The notes under the pieces are model-generated. The model saw only the letters and a list, made by a program, of their open reading frames with translations. It had not been told where the DNA came from and ran no database searches. From Novosphingobium capsulatum (GTDB taxonomy: Bacteria; Pseudomonadota; Alphaproteobacteria; Sphingomonadales; Sphingomonadaceae), in assembly GCA_015661825.1 (NCBI GenBank), contig DQVI01000224.1, positions 1-40,544 of the forward strand: a stretch of 40,544 nucleotides of DNA. The letters are read 5' to 3'. The stretch's first letter is position 1. Each line of letters starts with the position of its first letter. Both the position numbers and the translations under genes were made by a program. Of this stretch, positions 27,493 to 35,881 are shown piece by piece.

Positions 27493-28509
27493 ATGACAGT
27501 CACCGTGGCGATCAAGGCCCTCAACGAGGAAGCCCATATCCGTGCCGCGCTCGAATCGGCCCTGCGTGCGGTGGCCCCGCTGGGCGGCAAGGTCGTGCTG
27601 GGCGATTGCGGGTCGCGCGACCGCACGGTGGCCATTGCCCAGAGCCTTGCCACAACGGCTCCACTGCGCATCCTGACACTGGCCCACCCCGACCAGCGCT
27701 CGTGCGGGGCGGGCGCCCAGCTCGCCTATCAGGGGGTGGACACCCCCTATTTCTACCTGATGGACGGTGACATGCGCCTGCGCGAGGATTTCCTGTCCCC
27801 CGCGCTCGCCTATCTCGAAGCCCATCCCGGCTGTGCCGGCGTGGGTGGAACCGTGATCGAGACCCTGATCGCCAACGAGGAATTCCAGATCCGGCAGGCC
27901 GCCATGGCCCACGAGGCACACCGCCGCGAGGGACCGGTCGACCGGCTCGACGGGGGCGGCCTCTATCGCACCGCCGCCATCCGCGCGCTGGGCTATTTCG
28001 CCAATGCCAACCTGCAATCGTTTGAAGAATTCGACCTTGCCGCCCGGCTCGGCGCAGCAGGGTGGAGCCTTGCGCGGATCGACCGTCCGGCGGTCGAACA
28101 CACCGGCCATGCCACCAGCGGCTATCGCCTGCTCTGGCGCCGCTTTGCCTCGGGCCGGATGAGCGGGGCCGGGCAAGTCCTGCGCGCGGCGCTGGGGCGC
28201 CCGCACTGTGGCCGGGTGCTGCGCCAGTTGACCCCGGTGCGCGTGGCCGTGGTGATCGTGGGCTGGTGGGGACTGGGGCTGGGCCTCGCAGTGGCCGGAA
28301 AGGGCCAAGCGCTCGTCGCGCTGGTCGCCCTGCCGGTGCTGTTCCTGAGCCTGCGGCGGCGCTCGCTGCGGCTGGGGATCTATTCGTTCTGCCAGTGGAA
28401 CCTGACCGCGCTCGCCATGATCGGTGGCCTCGCCCGTCGCCAGCGCGATCCTGCACGCGGCGTGGAAGCCCGCGAGATCACCCCTGCCCTGCCGGCCGTT
28501 CCAGCGTAG
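27493..28509 (+). CDS. Glycosyltransferase family 2
   Basis: A 338-residue GT-A enzyme. VTVAIKALNEEAHIRAALES is the family start, VVLGDCGSRDRTVAIAQS the nucleotide-binding region, YLMDGDMRL holds the DxD metal site, and SFEEFDLAARLGAAGW supplies the ED-x-DL-type catalytic motif. Two hydrophobic segments near residues 248-285 anchor it to the inner membrane. ATG 27493 starts 10 nt after the flippase stop. Its 3' end overlaps the convergent GT4 gene by 32 nt. Donor and acceptor are unknown. Confidence 0.88.
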   Translation: MTVTVAIKALNEEAHIRAALESALRAVAPLGGKVVLGDCGSRDRTVAIAQSLATTAPLRILTLAHPDQRSCGAGAQLAYQGVDTPYFYLMDGDMRLREDFLSPALAYLEAHPGCAGVGGTVIETLIANEEFQIRQAAMAHEAHRREGPVDRLDGGGLYRTAAIRALGYFANANLQSFEEFDLAARLGAAGWSLARIDRPAVEHTGHATSGYRLLWRRFASGRMSGAGQVLRAALGRPHCGRVLRQLTPVRVAVVIVGWWGLGLGLAVAGKGQALVALVALPVLFLSLRRRSLRLGIYSFCQWNLTALAMIGGLARRQRDPARGVEAREITPALPAVPA

Positions 28510-29545
28510 CGGCGGCAATCCCCCGCAGGCGGTCGAGCATGGCTGGCCAGCCAAACGCCGCGCGCGCCGCCTTGCCGACGGCCTCCCCGCGCGCGCGCAA
28601 GGCATCGGGCGGCCCTGCGGTCAACAGGGCAAACCCCGAAGCCACCGGATCGGCGGCATCGACGACCATCCCGTCGAGCCCGGCCAGCATCGCCTCGACT
28701 CCTGCCATCGGGAAGACCAGCGGCAGGGTTCCGGCAGCCAGCGCCTCAAGCACGATCAGCGGAAAGCTGTCGATCGTCGAGAGATGGACCAGCACATCGG
28801 CCTCGCGCAGGGCCTGTTGCATCGCCCCCTCGTCGAGCCAGCCGATCAATTCGACGCTGCCCCCCAGCCCCTCGTCCTCGATCATGCGGTCGATCTGCGC
28901 CATCGTGCCGGGGTCGCCACGGCCCACCAGCCGGGCCCGGAACGGCACCCCTGCCCGCGCCAGACGGGCACAGACCGCCAGCATGCGCAGCGTTCCCTTG
29001 GCCGCGGAAAACCGTGCGGCATGGATCAGCCGTAAGGGACCGCCCGGCACCGCCTCCGTCCCTGACGCGCCGGACACAAAGGCCTGTGCCGGCAGGAACG
29101 AGCCCAGAACCGAAACCGGCACGCGGCCCGGCAATGCGATTTCAGCCTCCTGCCCCGCGAACAGCAGGGCAATGCGATGCGCCCGCCCCAGCAGCATGCG
29201 CACCAGCGGACGCACCACCCGGTGCGTGACCAGCTTGCTGTTGGCCCCGAAATGGGGGGTGACCAATACCCTGCTCCCGGCCAGCCGCGCCAGCACGACA
29301 AAGCAGGCCTCGGGCAGATTGCTCACCTGAACCCAGGCCAGATCGTACCCGCGCAGGGCCCGCCTCAGGGCGACCAGCTGCCACGGCAGCAAGGCCATCG
29401 CGCGCAACGGGCGATAGGCCGTGTCGGTGGGAAACGCACGGATCGCCAGATCACCGTCCTGTGCCGCCGCCGCCACGACCCGCTCGCAGAAGGCTTCGAG
29501 GCCACCGGGCTGGGCGGGCGACCCGCCGATCAGGCAAATGCGCAT
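28478..29545 (-). CDS. Glycosyltransferase family 4
   Basis: A 355-residue GT-B protein. It opens with MRICLIGGSPAQPGGLEAFC; the donor domain has LIHAARFSAAKGTLRMLAVC and VHLSTIDSFPLIVLEALAAG. In the usual EX7E motif the first Glu is Asp here (DSFPLIVLE), a tolerated change in some GT4 enzymes. It follows the Wzy_C gene by 9 nt on the same strand, so it belongs to the pssD-pssE-Wzy_C unit. It converges with the GT2 gene with a 32-nt coding overlap. Confidence 0.86.
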   Translation of the reverse strand: MRICLIGGSPAQPGGLEAFCERVVAAAAQDGDLAIRAFPTDTAYRPLRAMALLPWQLVALRRALRGYDLAWVQVSNLPEACFVVLARLAGSRVLVTPHFGANSKLVTHRVVRPLVRMLLGRAHRIALLFAGQEAEIALPGRVPVSVLGSFLPAQAFVSGASGTEAVPGGPLRLIHAARFSAAKGTLRMLAVCARLARAGVPFRARLVGRGDPGTMAQIDRMIEDEGLGGSVELIGWLDEGAMQQALREADVLVHLSTIDSFPLIVLEALAAGTLPLVFPMAGVEAMLAGLDGMVVDAADPVASGFALLTAGPPDALRARGEAVGKAARAAFGWPAMLDRLRGIAAATLERPAGQG

Positions 29546-29554
29546 GGCTTGCGC

Positions 29555-31144
29555 TCACCCCCGCGCCGGGACAGCCTGCGCAGAGCTGGCTTTCTCGTCG
29601 CGGTTGGCCCAGCCAAACAGGTCGCTCCCCCCCGATTCCGCCGACCGCGAGCGCGGATTGACCGACCAGATCCCGGCGATCGTGAGCATCAGGAAGACCT
29701 GCCCGATGGTGTCGCGGTCGAACAGGCTGCTCTCGGTAAAGTTGTGGCCGATGATGAAGATCATCATCGCCATCAGCAGGGCGCCGGTGTCCCGCTGCGA
29801 CTGTCGCCAGCCGATCAGCCGCACGATCGGCACGACATAGGCCCCCGCGATCACCAGCAGGAAGCCGATCGGCCCGATGGCGGCGAGCAGGTCGAGATAG
29901 CCGTTGTGCCCTTCGGACACCTCCTGCACCCAGCCGAAGCCATACGTGAAGATCGGGCTGGCCGGGCCGATGTTCCAGAACGAGCCATAGCCGGCCCCCA
30001 GCACCGGATGGGCCGCAATGTAGCGCCAGACCGCATTCCAGATCTCGGTACGCCCGGTGAAGGTCATCGGGGTGTTGATCAGGTGGCCGATTGCCGGAAG
30101 ATAGAAGTTCTGGAGCCCGAACAAAAGCGTCGCCACCACGACCAGCCCCCCGACCAGCGCCGAACGGTACTGGTAGCGATAGTAGGAGAAGAAGGCCGCC
30201 AGCGCGATGGCCATCATGCAGACCCCCAGCGAGGTCTTGGAATTGGACCGCCACATGAAATAGCACGACGCGCCGATGACCGCGATTTGCGCGATCCGGG
30301 GGATCTTGCCGCGATCAAACGCAAAGAACACGATCGTCAGCGCACAGACCAGACCGGCCTGGTTCTTGTGCCCCATCACGCCATACCAGCTGCCCACGAA
30401 GGTATCGTCGAAGTCGGCCACGCCGCCGTGGATCGAATGGACCGGATCGAGCAGCACCGCCGCATAGTTGAGCACCAGCATGACCACCAGCGCCACACGC
30501 ACCGTGGCCAGAACGGTGGGCCAGCGCATGTTCTGCACGATGACGAACGCCGTCCACGACGTCATGGCCATGAGCACGAAACGGCGGACGGAAATCGACG
30601 GCTCGATCGCCCAGGCGACACTGAGCCCGCACCAGCCGACCGCCAGCAGCAAGGGCAGCGGCACGACATTGAGGCGCTGGCGCACCTCCAGCCCGCGCAC
30701 GGCAATGACGGCTGCGACCGCCACCAGCGTATACCCCAGCTGGCGTACAACCTGCCCGCCGCCGGCCACGGTGTTGCCATATGTCATGTAAGGACCGAAC
30801 AGCACGAGCGCGAGCAGACCGACCAGCGCCGCATTGAGCACTTTGTCGAGGATCGGCTTGGCCGCCGTAGCCACGGCGCGATGACGGCGGCGGCGCGGCT
30901 CTTTCGTGCGGCTTCCCTTCTCGCGCGAGGTGCCGTCCCGCGAACGGCTCGACCGCGAGGAGGACACATCGCGCGAACTTCCGTCGACGGACCGGCGGCG
31001 CCGGACACGCCGACGCTCTCCCGTCGTTTCATCCTTCCCCGTTGCTTCATCCTTCATCGCGGCAATGCCGGGACCTTCCCCGGCCTGCATGCCCGGCTCC
31101 GGCTCCGCCTCGGGCGCACCGTCCGGTTTGAATTCGGCTTCCAT
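29555..31144 (-). CDS. O-antigen ligase/Wzy_C-family polymerase with a long basic N-terminal tail
   Basis: A 529-residue membrane protein. Residues 1 to about 95 form a charged, low-complexity cytoplasmic tail rich in Arg and Ser (for example RRRVRRRRSVDGSSRDVSS). Ten to twelve membrane segments follow. GVMGHKNQAGL, FTGRTEIWNAVWRYIAAHP, LGAGYGSFW and EGHNGYLDLLAAIGPIG are the hallmarks of the O-antigen ligase (PF04932-type) family, which includes both WaaL ligases and Wzy polymerases. ATG 31144 shares a base with the pssE stop (TGATG). In this setting it is probably the EPS polymerase or a chain-transfer ligase, beside the Wzy-like protein at 6552. Confidence 0.87.
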   Translation of the reverse strand: MEAEFKPDGAPEAEPEPGMQAGEGPGIAAMKDEATGKDETTGERRRVRRRRSVDGSSRDVSSSRSSRSRDGTSREKGSRTKEPRRRRHRAVATAAKPILDKVLNAALVGLLALVLFGPYMTYGNTVAGGGQVVRQLGYTLVAVAAVIAVRGLEVRQRLNVVPLPLLLAVGWCGLSVAWAIEPSISVRRFVLMAMTSWTAFVIVQNMRWPTVLATVRVALVVMLVLNYAAVLLDPVHSIHGGVADFDDTFVGSWYGVMGHKNQAGLVCALTIVFFAFDRGKIPRIAQIAVIGASCYFMWRSNSKTSLGVCMMAIALAAFFSYYRYQYRSALVGGLVVVATLLFGLQNFYLPAIGHLINTPMTFTGRTEIWNAVWRYIAAHPVLGAGYGSFWNIGPASPIFTYGFGWVQEVSEGHNGYLDLLAAIGPIGFLLVIAGAYVVPIVRLIGWRQSQRDTGALLMAMMIFIIGHNFTESSLFDRDTIGQVFLMLTIAGIWSVNPRSRSAESGGSDLFGWANRDEKASSAQAVPARG

Positions 31145-31629
31145 CACACTGGCCCAATGCAGGTTTGCAGAAAACGGGCGATTTCCGCGCAGATGCCCTC
31201 GCGGCCCGCCATGTCGCGCGAAGGGCGCGCAGGGGGCGGCGGATGGGCGATCAGGCGCCGCAGATCGGCAGCGTCGCGCGCCACGGCAACGCCTTCACGC
31301 CCGGTCATCGCGCTGGCCGTGGCCATCTGGTGGTCGTTGCGGTGCTCGCCCATCTCGACCGCACGCGGGAACAGGATCAGGCTGCGCCCGTGGCGTTCAG
31401 CGGTCAGGATCGTGCCGATCCCGGCATGCGAGACGATCACCCTGGCCCGGTCGACCAGCGGCTCGAACTCAAGCGGGGGGATGACCCGGTGCCATTCCAT
31501 GTTCACCGGCTCATAGTGCGCGCGGCCGATCTGCGCGATCACCGGTTCGTCGAATTCCGGGGCCATCTCGTCCATCATGCGGATGAGGCGGTCGAACGGC
31601 AATTGCGTGCCGACAGTTACCAGGATCAC
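31144..31629 (-). CDS. pssE: PssE-like catalytic subunit of a split glycosyltransferase
   Basis: A 161-residue protein equal to the C-terminal domain of GT28 enzymes (Alg13/PssE type). ILVTVGTQLPFDRLIRMMDEMA, IAQIGRAHYEP, and VIVSHAGIGTILTAERHGRSLILFPR with HRNDHQMATA form the UDP-sugar binding site. It needs a PssD/Alg14 partner for membrane anchoring. In rhizobia PssD/PssE add glucuronic acid to lipid-linked glucose; UDP-GlcA is available here from Ugd. The start is GTG 31629 overlapping the pssD stop (GTGA), so the two subunits are translated together. The longer reading frame reaching 31917 is antisense-like and is rejected. Confidence 0.9.
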   Translation of the reverse strand: MILVTVGTQLPFDRLIRMMDEMAPEFDEPVIAQIGRAHYEPVNMEWHRVIPPLEFEPLVDRARVIVSHAGIGTILTAERHGRSLILFPRAVEMGEHRNDHQMATASAMTGREGVAVARDAADLRRLIAHPPPPARPSRDMAGREGICAEIARFLQTCIGPV

Positions 31630-32072
31630 AGGAGCGCGCCGCGATAGAGCATGGCCTTGCCATCGGCCAGATGCGGCCACTGGGTCAACCAGAGCGAGGT
31701 GAACGGACGCGCCACCCGGCCACTCAGAGACGGTTCGTCGGAATTGGCGATGCTGTCGACCCAGACCGTCCGCGCGCCCAGCAAGCGCGCCGCGATCAGA
31801 CAGAACAGACCCGGCAAGGCCCCCGTCGTCACCACGACTCGCGGTCGCAAGCGCCAGACCAGACGCAGGCTGGCCCACAGGCAGTGCAGCGAATTCATCA
31901 CCTGATCGCGATTGCAATCGGGCAGAACTTCGACATGCGAAATTCCGTCGCGAACTGAAAGTTGTGAGTTGGTCGTAGCATAGACAACGTCACGACCATC
32001 GAACGCAGACCGAAGAAGCATCAGTTCGTCCCAATGCCCCCCACCTGATGCAATGGCTAGAATTCCGGTCAT
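31626..32072 (-). CDS. pssD: PssD-like membrane-anchor subunit of a split glycosyltransferase
   Basis: A 148-residue Alg14/PssD-type protein. GILAIASGGGHWDELMLL is the N-terminal glycine-rich acceptor-side motif, VVVTTGALPGLFCLIAARLLGARTVWVDSIANSDEPSLSG the core, and TQWPHLADGKAMLYRGALL the C-terminal interface. It recruits PssE to the membrane and binds the lipid-linked acceptor. ATG 32072 matches the family start; ATG 32093 is an in-frame alternative. It is divergent from the phosphatase gene, with about 200 nt between. Confidence 0.9.
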   Translation of the reverse strand: MTGILAIASGGGHWDELMLLRSAFDGRDVVYATTNSQLSVRDGISHVEVLPDCNRDQVMNSLHCLWASLRLVWRLRPRVVVTTGALPGLFCLIAARLLGARTVWVDSIANSDEPSLSGRVARPFTSLWLTQWPHLADGKAMLYRGALL

Positions 32073-32268
32073 CGCACCTGCGCGTCTCAACATGTCTCGC
32101 TCTGTCTTGCATTGCAGCACGATCTCGACAACCCAAATCTTGCACACATCTCGCGCAAAAGAGAATGGGCCGCGCTTGCAGCGACAGGCCATGTACGGCA
32201 TCACCGCCTGCACGTCCCTCGCCCAATCGCATTCCTCCCCCGCCCGATCAGGTCCAACTTCGCCCGCC

Positions 32269-33042
32269 ATGACACCCCGCCGATCCTCGTCACGCTCCCG
32301 CCCCCGCACCCGTCGGGCCGCCCGGGGAGAGCGCATCTACGTGATCGGCGACGTGCATGGCCGCTACGACCTGCTGCGCCAGTTGATGCGCCAGATCGAG
32401 CAGCATTCGCGCAGCCGCAAGGACGCCGAAAAACTGCACGTCCTGCTGCTGGGCGACATCGTCGACCGTGGCCCGGAATCGGCCCAGGCCCTGCACTACC
32501 TGCACGACTGGACGAAACAGGCGCGCGGGCAGCACATGCTGCTGGGCAACCACGAGGACATGATGCTGCGCACCTACCGGGGCGATGCGCGCACGTTCCG
32601 GGCCTGGATGCGCGTGGGCGGGCGCGAGACGCTGGCCAGCTTCGGCCTGCACATCGGGCGCGACGACGACCTCTACGATCCGCGCATCCTGCGCGCCGTA
32701 CGCGACAGCCTGCCCCACGACCTGATGACCTTCATCGGCACATGGCCGCTCACCGCGCGCTCGGGCGACTATTTCTTCTGCCATGCCGGGGTCAAACCCA
32801 GGGTGCCGCTCGACCGGCAGAGCAAGCAGGACCTGATCTGGATTCGCGACGAATTCCTTGCCGATGAAAGCGACCATGGCGCAGTGATCGTTCATGGCCA
32901 CAGCATCTCCCCCAGCATAGATCGCCAACACAATCGAATCGGCATCGACACCGGCGCCTATCACACCGGAATACTGACCGCCGCTTATTTCGAGGACGAT
33001 CAGACCGATTTCATCGCGACAGAGCAGGTTTCCGCCTCTTAA
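32269..33042 (+). CDS. PPP-family metallophosphatase (Ser/Thr or dual-specific)
   Basis: About 257 residues. After a basic Arg/Ser-rich N-terminus (MTPRRSSSRSRPRTRRAARGE), the PPP core follows in order: IGDVHGR (Asp28, His30), LGDIVDRGPES, LGNHEDM, FFCHAGVKP and VIVHGHS, providing the two-metal site. It resembles bacterial PrpA-type phosphatases, some of which act on phosphotyrosine as well as phosphoserine. ATG 32269 has a weak ribosome binding site; ATG 32191 is possible. It lies between the pssD and ugd genes. It may reverse Wzc phosphorylation, since no Wzb is seen. Confidence 0.85.
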   Translation: MTPRRSSSRSRPRTRRAARGERIYVIGDVHGRYDLLRQLMRQIEQHSRSRKDAEKLHVLLLGDIVDRGPESAQALHYLHDWTKQARGQHMLLGNHEDMMLRTYRGDARTFRAWMRVGGRETLASFGLHIGRDDDLYDPRILRAVRDSLPHDLMTFIGTWPLTARSGDYFFCHAGVKPRVPLDRQSKQDLIWIRDEFLADESDHGAVIVHGHSISPSIDRQHNRIGIDTGAYHTGILTAAYFEDDQTDFIATEQVSAS

Positions 33043-33091
33043 TTGGTCAGTCCTTGTCATAAAATCCGCGCGACCCAGTGCCACAATTACG

Positions 33092-33120
33092 TTGACGCAC
33101 TATGCTGCAATGCGGAATAG
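33092..33120 (+). promoter_or_regulatory. Candidate promoter for ugd
   Basis: TTGACG (33092-33097) and GAATAG (33115-33120) are separated by 17 nt, near-ideal spacing for a housekeeping sigma factor. The -35 box matches well and the -10 box poorly. It would give a leader of about 100 nt before the ugd ATG at 33229. Confidence 0.35.
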
Positions 33121-33166
33121 ACTTTCCCGGTTATTGCGCCTTCCCGGCGCGAAGCCACCCATGAGA

Positions 33167-33196
33167 GCCTGTGCCAGCCTGACCGCTGGCGCAGGC
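33167..33196 (+). promoter_or_regulatory. Stable hairpin in the ugd leader, inside a mini-ORF
   Basis: GCCTGTGCCAGC (33167-33178) pairs with GCTGGCGCAGGC (33185-33196) across a 6-nt loop: 12 pairs, one of them U-G. It lies 32 nt before the ugd ATG. The same stretch is part of a possible 18-codon leader frame (ATG 33161 to TGA 33217) that stops 11 nt before ugd. There is no U run, so a simple terminator is unlikely; it could affect ugd translation. Confidence 0.4.
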
Positions 33197-33228
33197 CCGG
33201 CATCAACGCAAGCGTGAGTGATGGCACG

Positions 33229-34395
33229 ATGAAGATTGCGGTTTTCGGTCTTGGATATGTTGGCCTGTCCAACGCGGCCCTGCTTGCGCAACACAACCAT
33301 GTCATGGCGGTGGACGTGAACGCCGATCGCGTGGCCCTGCTCAATGATCGCAAGTCGCCGATCGTCGATGCGGAGCTGGAAGAATTCCTCGCCACGCGCG
33401 AGCTCGACCTGACCGCCACGCTCGACGCACAGGCCGCACTGGCCGATGCCGACTATGTGATCGTGGCTACCCCCACCAACTACGATGTCGATACCAACAA
33501 GTTCGACACCAGTTCGGTCGAGGCGGTGATCGCCGCAACCATCGCAGCCAACCCCCATGCGACCATCGTGATCAAGTCGACCATCCCGGTCGGCTTCGTC
33601 GACGACGTGCGCGCGCGATTCAAGACCGACCAGGTGATCTTCAGCCCCGAATTCCTGCGCGAGGGCCGCGCGCTCTACGACAATCTCCACCCCTCGCGGA
33701 TCATCGTGGGCGAACGCTCGGAACGCGCGCGCGTCTTTGCCGACCTGCTGCGCGAGGGCGCGGTGAAGAAGGACATCGACATCCTCTTCACCGACGCGCG
33801 CGAGGCTGAAGCCATCAAGCTGTTCTCCAACACGTACCTCGCCATGCGCGTCGCCTTCTTCAACGAACTCGACAGCTACGCCATCGCCGGGGGCATGGAC
33901 ACGCGCCAGATCATCGACGGCGTGAGCCTCGATCCGCGCATCGGCAAGCACTACAACAACCCCAGCTTCGGCTATGGCGGCTATTGCCTGCCCAAGGACA
34001 CCAAGCAGCTTCTGGCCAACTATTCGGAAGTGCCGCAGAACCTGATCCGCGCGATCGTCGATGCCAACCGCACCCGCAAGGATTTCCTGGCCGACCAGAT
34101 CATCGCGAAAAAGCCCAAAAAGGTCGGCGTGTTCCGCCTGGTGATGAAGGCCGGATCGGACAACTTCCGCCAGTCCTCGATCCAGGGGATCATGAAGCGG
34201 ATCAAGGCCAAGGGCATCGAAGTGGTGATCTACGAGCCGACGATGAACGAGGACACCTTCTTCGGCTCGCAGGTCGTGCGCGACCTCGACACCTTCAAGG
34301 CCGAGTGCGACGTGGTGATCGCCAACCGCATGACCCCGGCCATCGCCGACATCAGGGACAAGGTCTTCACCCGCGACCTGTTCGGCTCGGACTGA
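33229..34395 (+). CDS. ugd: UDP-glucose 6-dehydrogenase
   Basis: A 388-residue NAD-dependent enzyme that oxidises UDP-glucose to UDP-glucuronate. [19 protein letters not shown] is the N-terminal Rossmann motif, VATPTNYD and IKSTIPVGF follow, [20 protein letters not shown] is the family block, and [14 protein letters not shown] carries catalytic Cys253. Length and Cys position equal those of the 388-residue enterobacterial Ugd. ATG 33229 is chosen over GTG 33214 on that basis. It feeds UDP-GlcA to PssD/PssE and, through the epimerase at 16740, UDP-GalA. The 3' end overlaps the convergent hotdog/SDR gene by 29 nt. Confidence 0.95.
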   Translation: MKIAVFGLGYVGLSNAALLAQHNHVMAVDVNADRVALLNDRKSPIVDAELEEFLATRELDLTATLDAQAALADADYVIVATPTNYDVDTNKFDTSSVEAVIAATIAANPHATIVIKSTIPVGFVDDVRARFKTDQVIFSPEFLREGRALYDNLHPSRIIVGERSERARVFADLLREGAVKKDIDILFTDAREAEAIKLFSNTYLAMRVAFFNELDSYAIAGGMDTRQIIDGVSLDPRIGKHYNNPSFGYGGYCLPKDTKQLLANYSEVPQNLIRAIVDANRTRKDFLADQIIAKKPKKVGVFRLVMKAGSDNFRQSSIQGIMKRIKAKGIEVVIYEPTMNEDTFFGSQVVRDLDTFKAECDVVIANRMTPAIADIRDKVFTRDLFGSD

Positions 34396-35791
34396 GCGCA
34401 GCCAGCAAAACGGCGCAGGCCTCCTCCATCGCGCCATCGGCCAGCGCGGCGGTCTGGTCGGTGAGGAGGACGGGCAGACGGGGCATGGTGCAGGCCAGCC
34501 CCGCCGGCAAAAGGTGTGCGCCGGCAAATTCCGCCGCTGCCTTGGCCACCGCATATTCGCGCAAGGTGGGCGGCGGCGCCTCGACATGGACCGACGAGGG
34601 GGCAAACGCGCCGACAAGGCTGCCGCGCAAGGCCCCCGCCAGCGTGACGAACCCCGCCACATAGACCGCGCAGAACCGCGCGAAGAGATCGTGCGAAAAG
34701 CGGTCGGGCTGCCCGGTCTGGATGAAGGGCGAGGCAAAGTAATACAGGTGGCTCGGAGCCCACTGTGCCAGTGTCGCCAGATCATGGGCCAGATCATGAG
34801 CAGGCGGGCTGGCCGCATCGAACCGCGCCACCTGCACGGCTTGCGCCTCGGGCCCGTTCCATCGGTCGATCTGATCCGCCACCGCGCGCGCCTCGTCCGC
34901 GCCGGTGCGGTACGTCAGGCAGACTTGCGCCCCGCCCGCCGCCAGCAGCTTGGCCGCCACTTCGCCCAGCCCGCGCGAACCGCCCACCACCAGCGCCCGC
35001 TGTCCGGCAAAGGCGCCAGGCCGGACATGGGCAGCAATCGCCTCCATCCCCGCCTGTACCACGGGCGCCGCGCGCACCAGCGCGCGCACTTCACCCCGCG
35101 CATCGCCCGCCTCAAGCCCGAGCGTGAGCAGCGAAAACCGCTCGTCAAAGCGGCGGACCTGCCAGGCAAGGTCGCCATGGCCCGGTTGCGGATCAAACGT
35201 CAGGTCGAGCTGGGTGAACAGCGAATGGCGCCCCGGCGCCTCCATGCCCACCAGATAGGTCGTCGCCAGAATCAACGCGAGGTGCCGCGCTGGCAAGGCC
35301 GCCGCCAGATGCGGCAGGAGCCGCGCCAGCAAGACCGGATCACAGCCGACCCCGACCGTCCCGGCCAGATCGGCAAACCCGGCCGGTTCCGCCGGAGCGG
35401 CCCGGTGCGCGGGACCCCCGAAATCCCCTGTTCCGGTTGGCGCCCCGGCAGCCCAGCGCACGGTGATGCGGACCAGATCCTCGCCCTCGTCCCCCACGAC
35501 GACCAGCCGCGCCCCGTCGGCCTTCTGCCCGCGGGTTTCCACCCGCGCCGCCCGGCCCAACCGCAACGGACGCAGGAACACCGCCTGGACCCCAGCCAGC
35601 GCGCGCGGTGCACCGGCCTGCGCCCAGAATCCGTCGAGCGCGCGCAGCAGGATGTGAACCCCATGGACCACCGGCTCGCCAAACTGGAGCCGCCGCGCGG
35701 CCAGCGGATCGACATGGATCGGGTTGGCATCGCCCGAAAGCCGCGCAAACGCGTGCTGATCTTCCAGCGAAAACGCCTTCATCGCCGTCAT
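34367..35791 (-). CDS. Fusion of two hotdog (MaoC-like) domains with a short-chain dehydrogenase
   Basis: A 474-residue protein. Residues 1 to about 120 read as a MaoC-type hotdog: [23 protein letters not shown] with the hydratase Asp/His pair, then [21 protein letters not shown] second, weaker hotdog-like stretch spans about 140-240. From about 250 an SDR domain follows: [20 protein letters not shown] (cofactor motif), LYYFASPFI and [14 protein letters not shown] (Tyr-x3-Lys). It should hydrate or dehydrate and reduce an acyl-thioester, on CoA or an ACP. ATG 35791 has AAGGGG about 5 nt upstream. It lies 90 nt after metF. The carrier protein at 2701 is a candidate partner, but is over 30 kb away. 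Confidence 0.8.
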   Translation of the reverse strand: MTAMKAFSLEDQHAFARLSGDANPIHVDPLAARRLQFGEPVVHGVHILLRALDGFWAQAGAPRALAGVQAVFLRPLRLGRAARVETRGQKADGARLVVVGDEGEDLVRITVRWAAGAPTGTGDFGGPAHRAAPAEPAGFADLAGTVGVGCDPVLLARLLPHLAAALPARHLALILATTYLVGMEAPGRHSLFTQLDLTFDPQPGHGDLAWQVRRFDERFSLLTLGLEAGDARGEVRALVRAAPVVQAGMEAIAAHVRPGAFAGQRALVVGGSRGLGEVAAKLLAAGGAQVCLTYRTGADEARAVADQIDRWNGPEAQAVQVARFDAASPPAHDLAHDLATLAQWAPSHLYYFASPFIQTGQPDRFSHDLFARFCAVYVAGFVTLAGALRGSLVGAFAPSSVHVEAPPPTLREYAVAKAAAEFAGAHLLPAGLACTMPRLPVLLTDQTAALADGAMEEACAVLLAALSPSRTGRG

Positions 35792-35881
35792 GCCTGCCCC
35801 TTTTGCCTTCGCGCCAACAATGCGCCGACACAGCAAGGGCCTAACGGGACGGGACGCCGCGCTCAACTGCTCTCGTGCGGA

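Noticed and set aside
29177..31516. Plus-strand frame of 779 codons opposite GT4 and the Wzy_C protein
   Set aside because: It is an antisense shadow; the minus strand carries coupled genes with clear motifs.
31630..31917. Upstream extension of the pssE frame
   Set aside because: This part is out of frame with pssD, which is coding there; pssE starts at GTG 31629 by overlap with the pssD stop.
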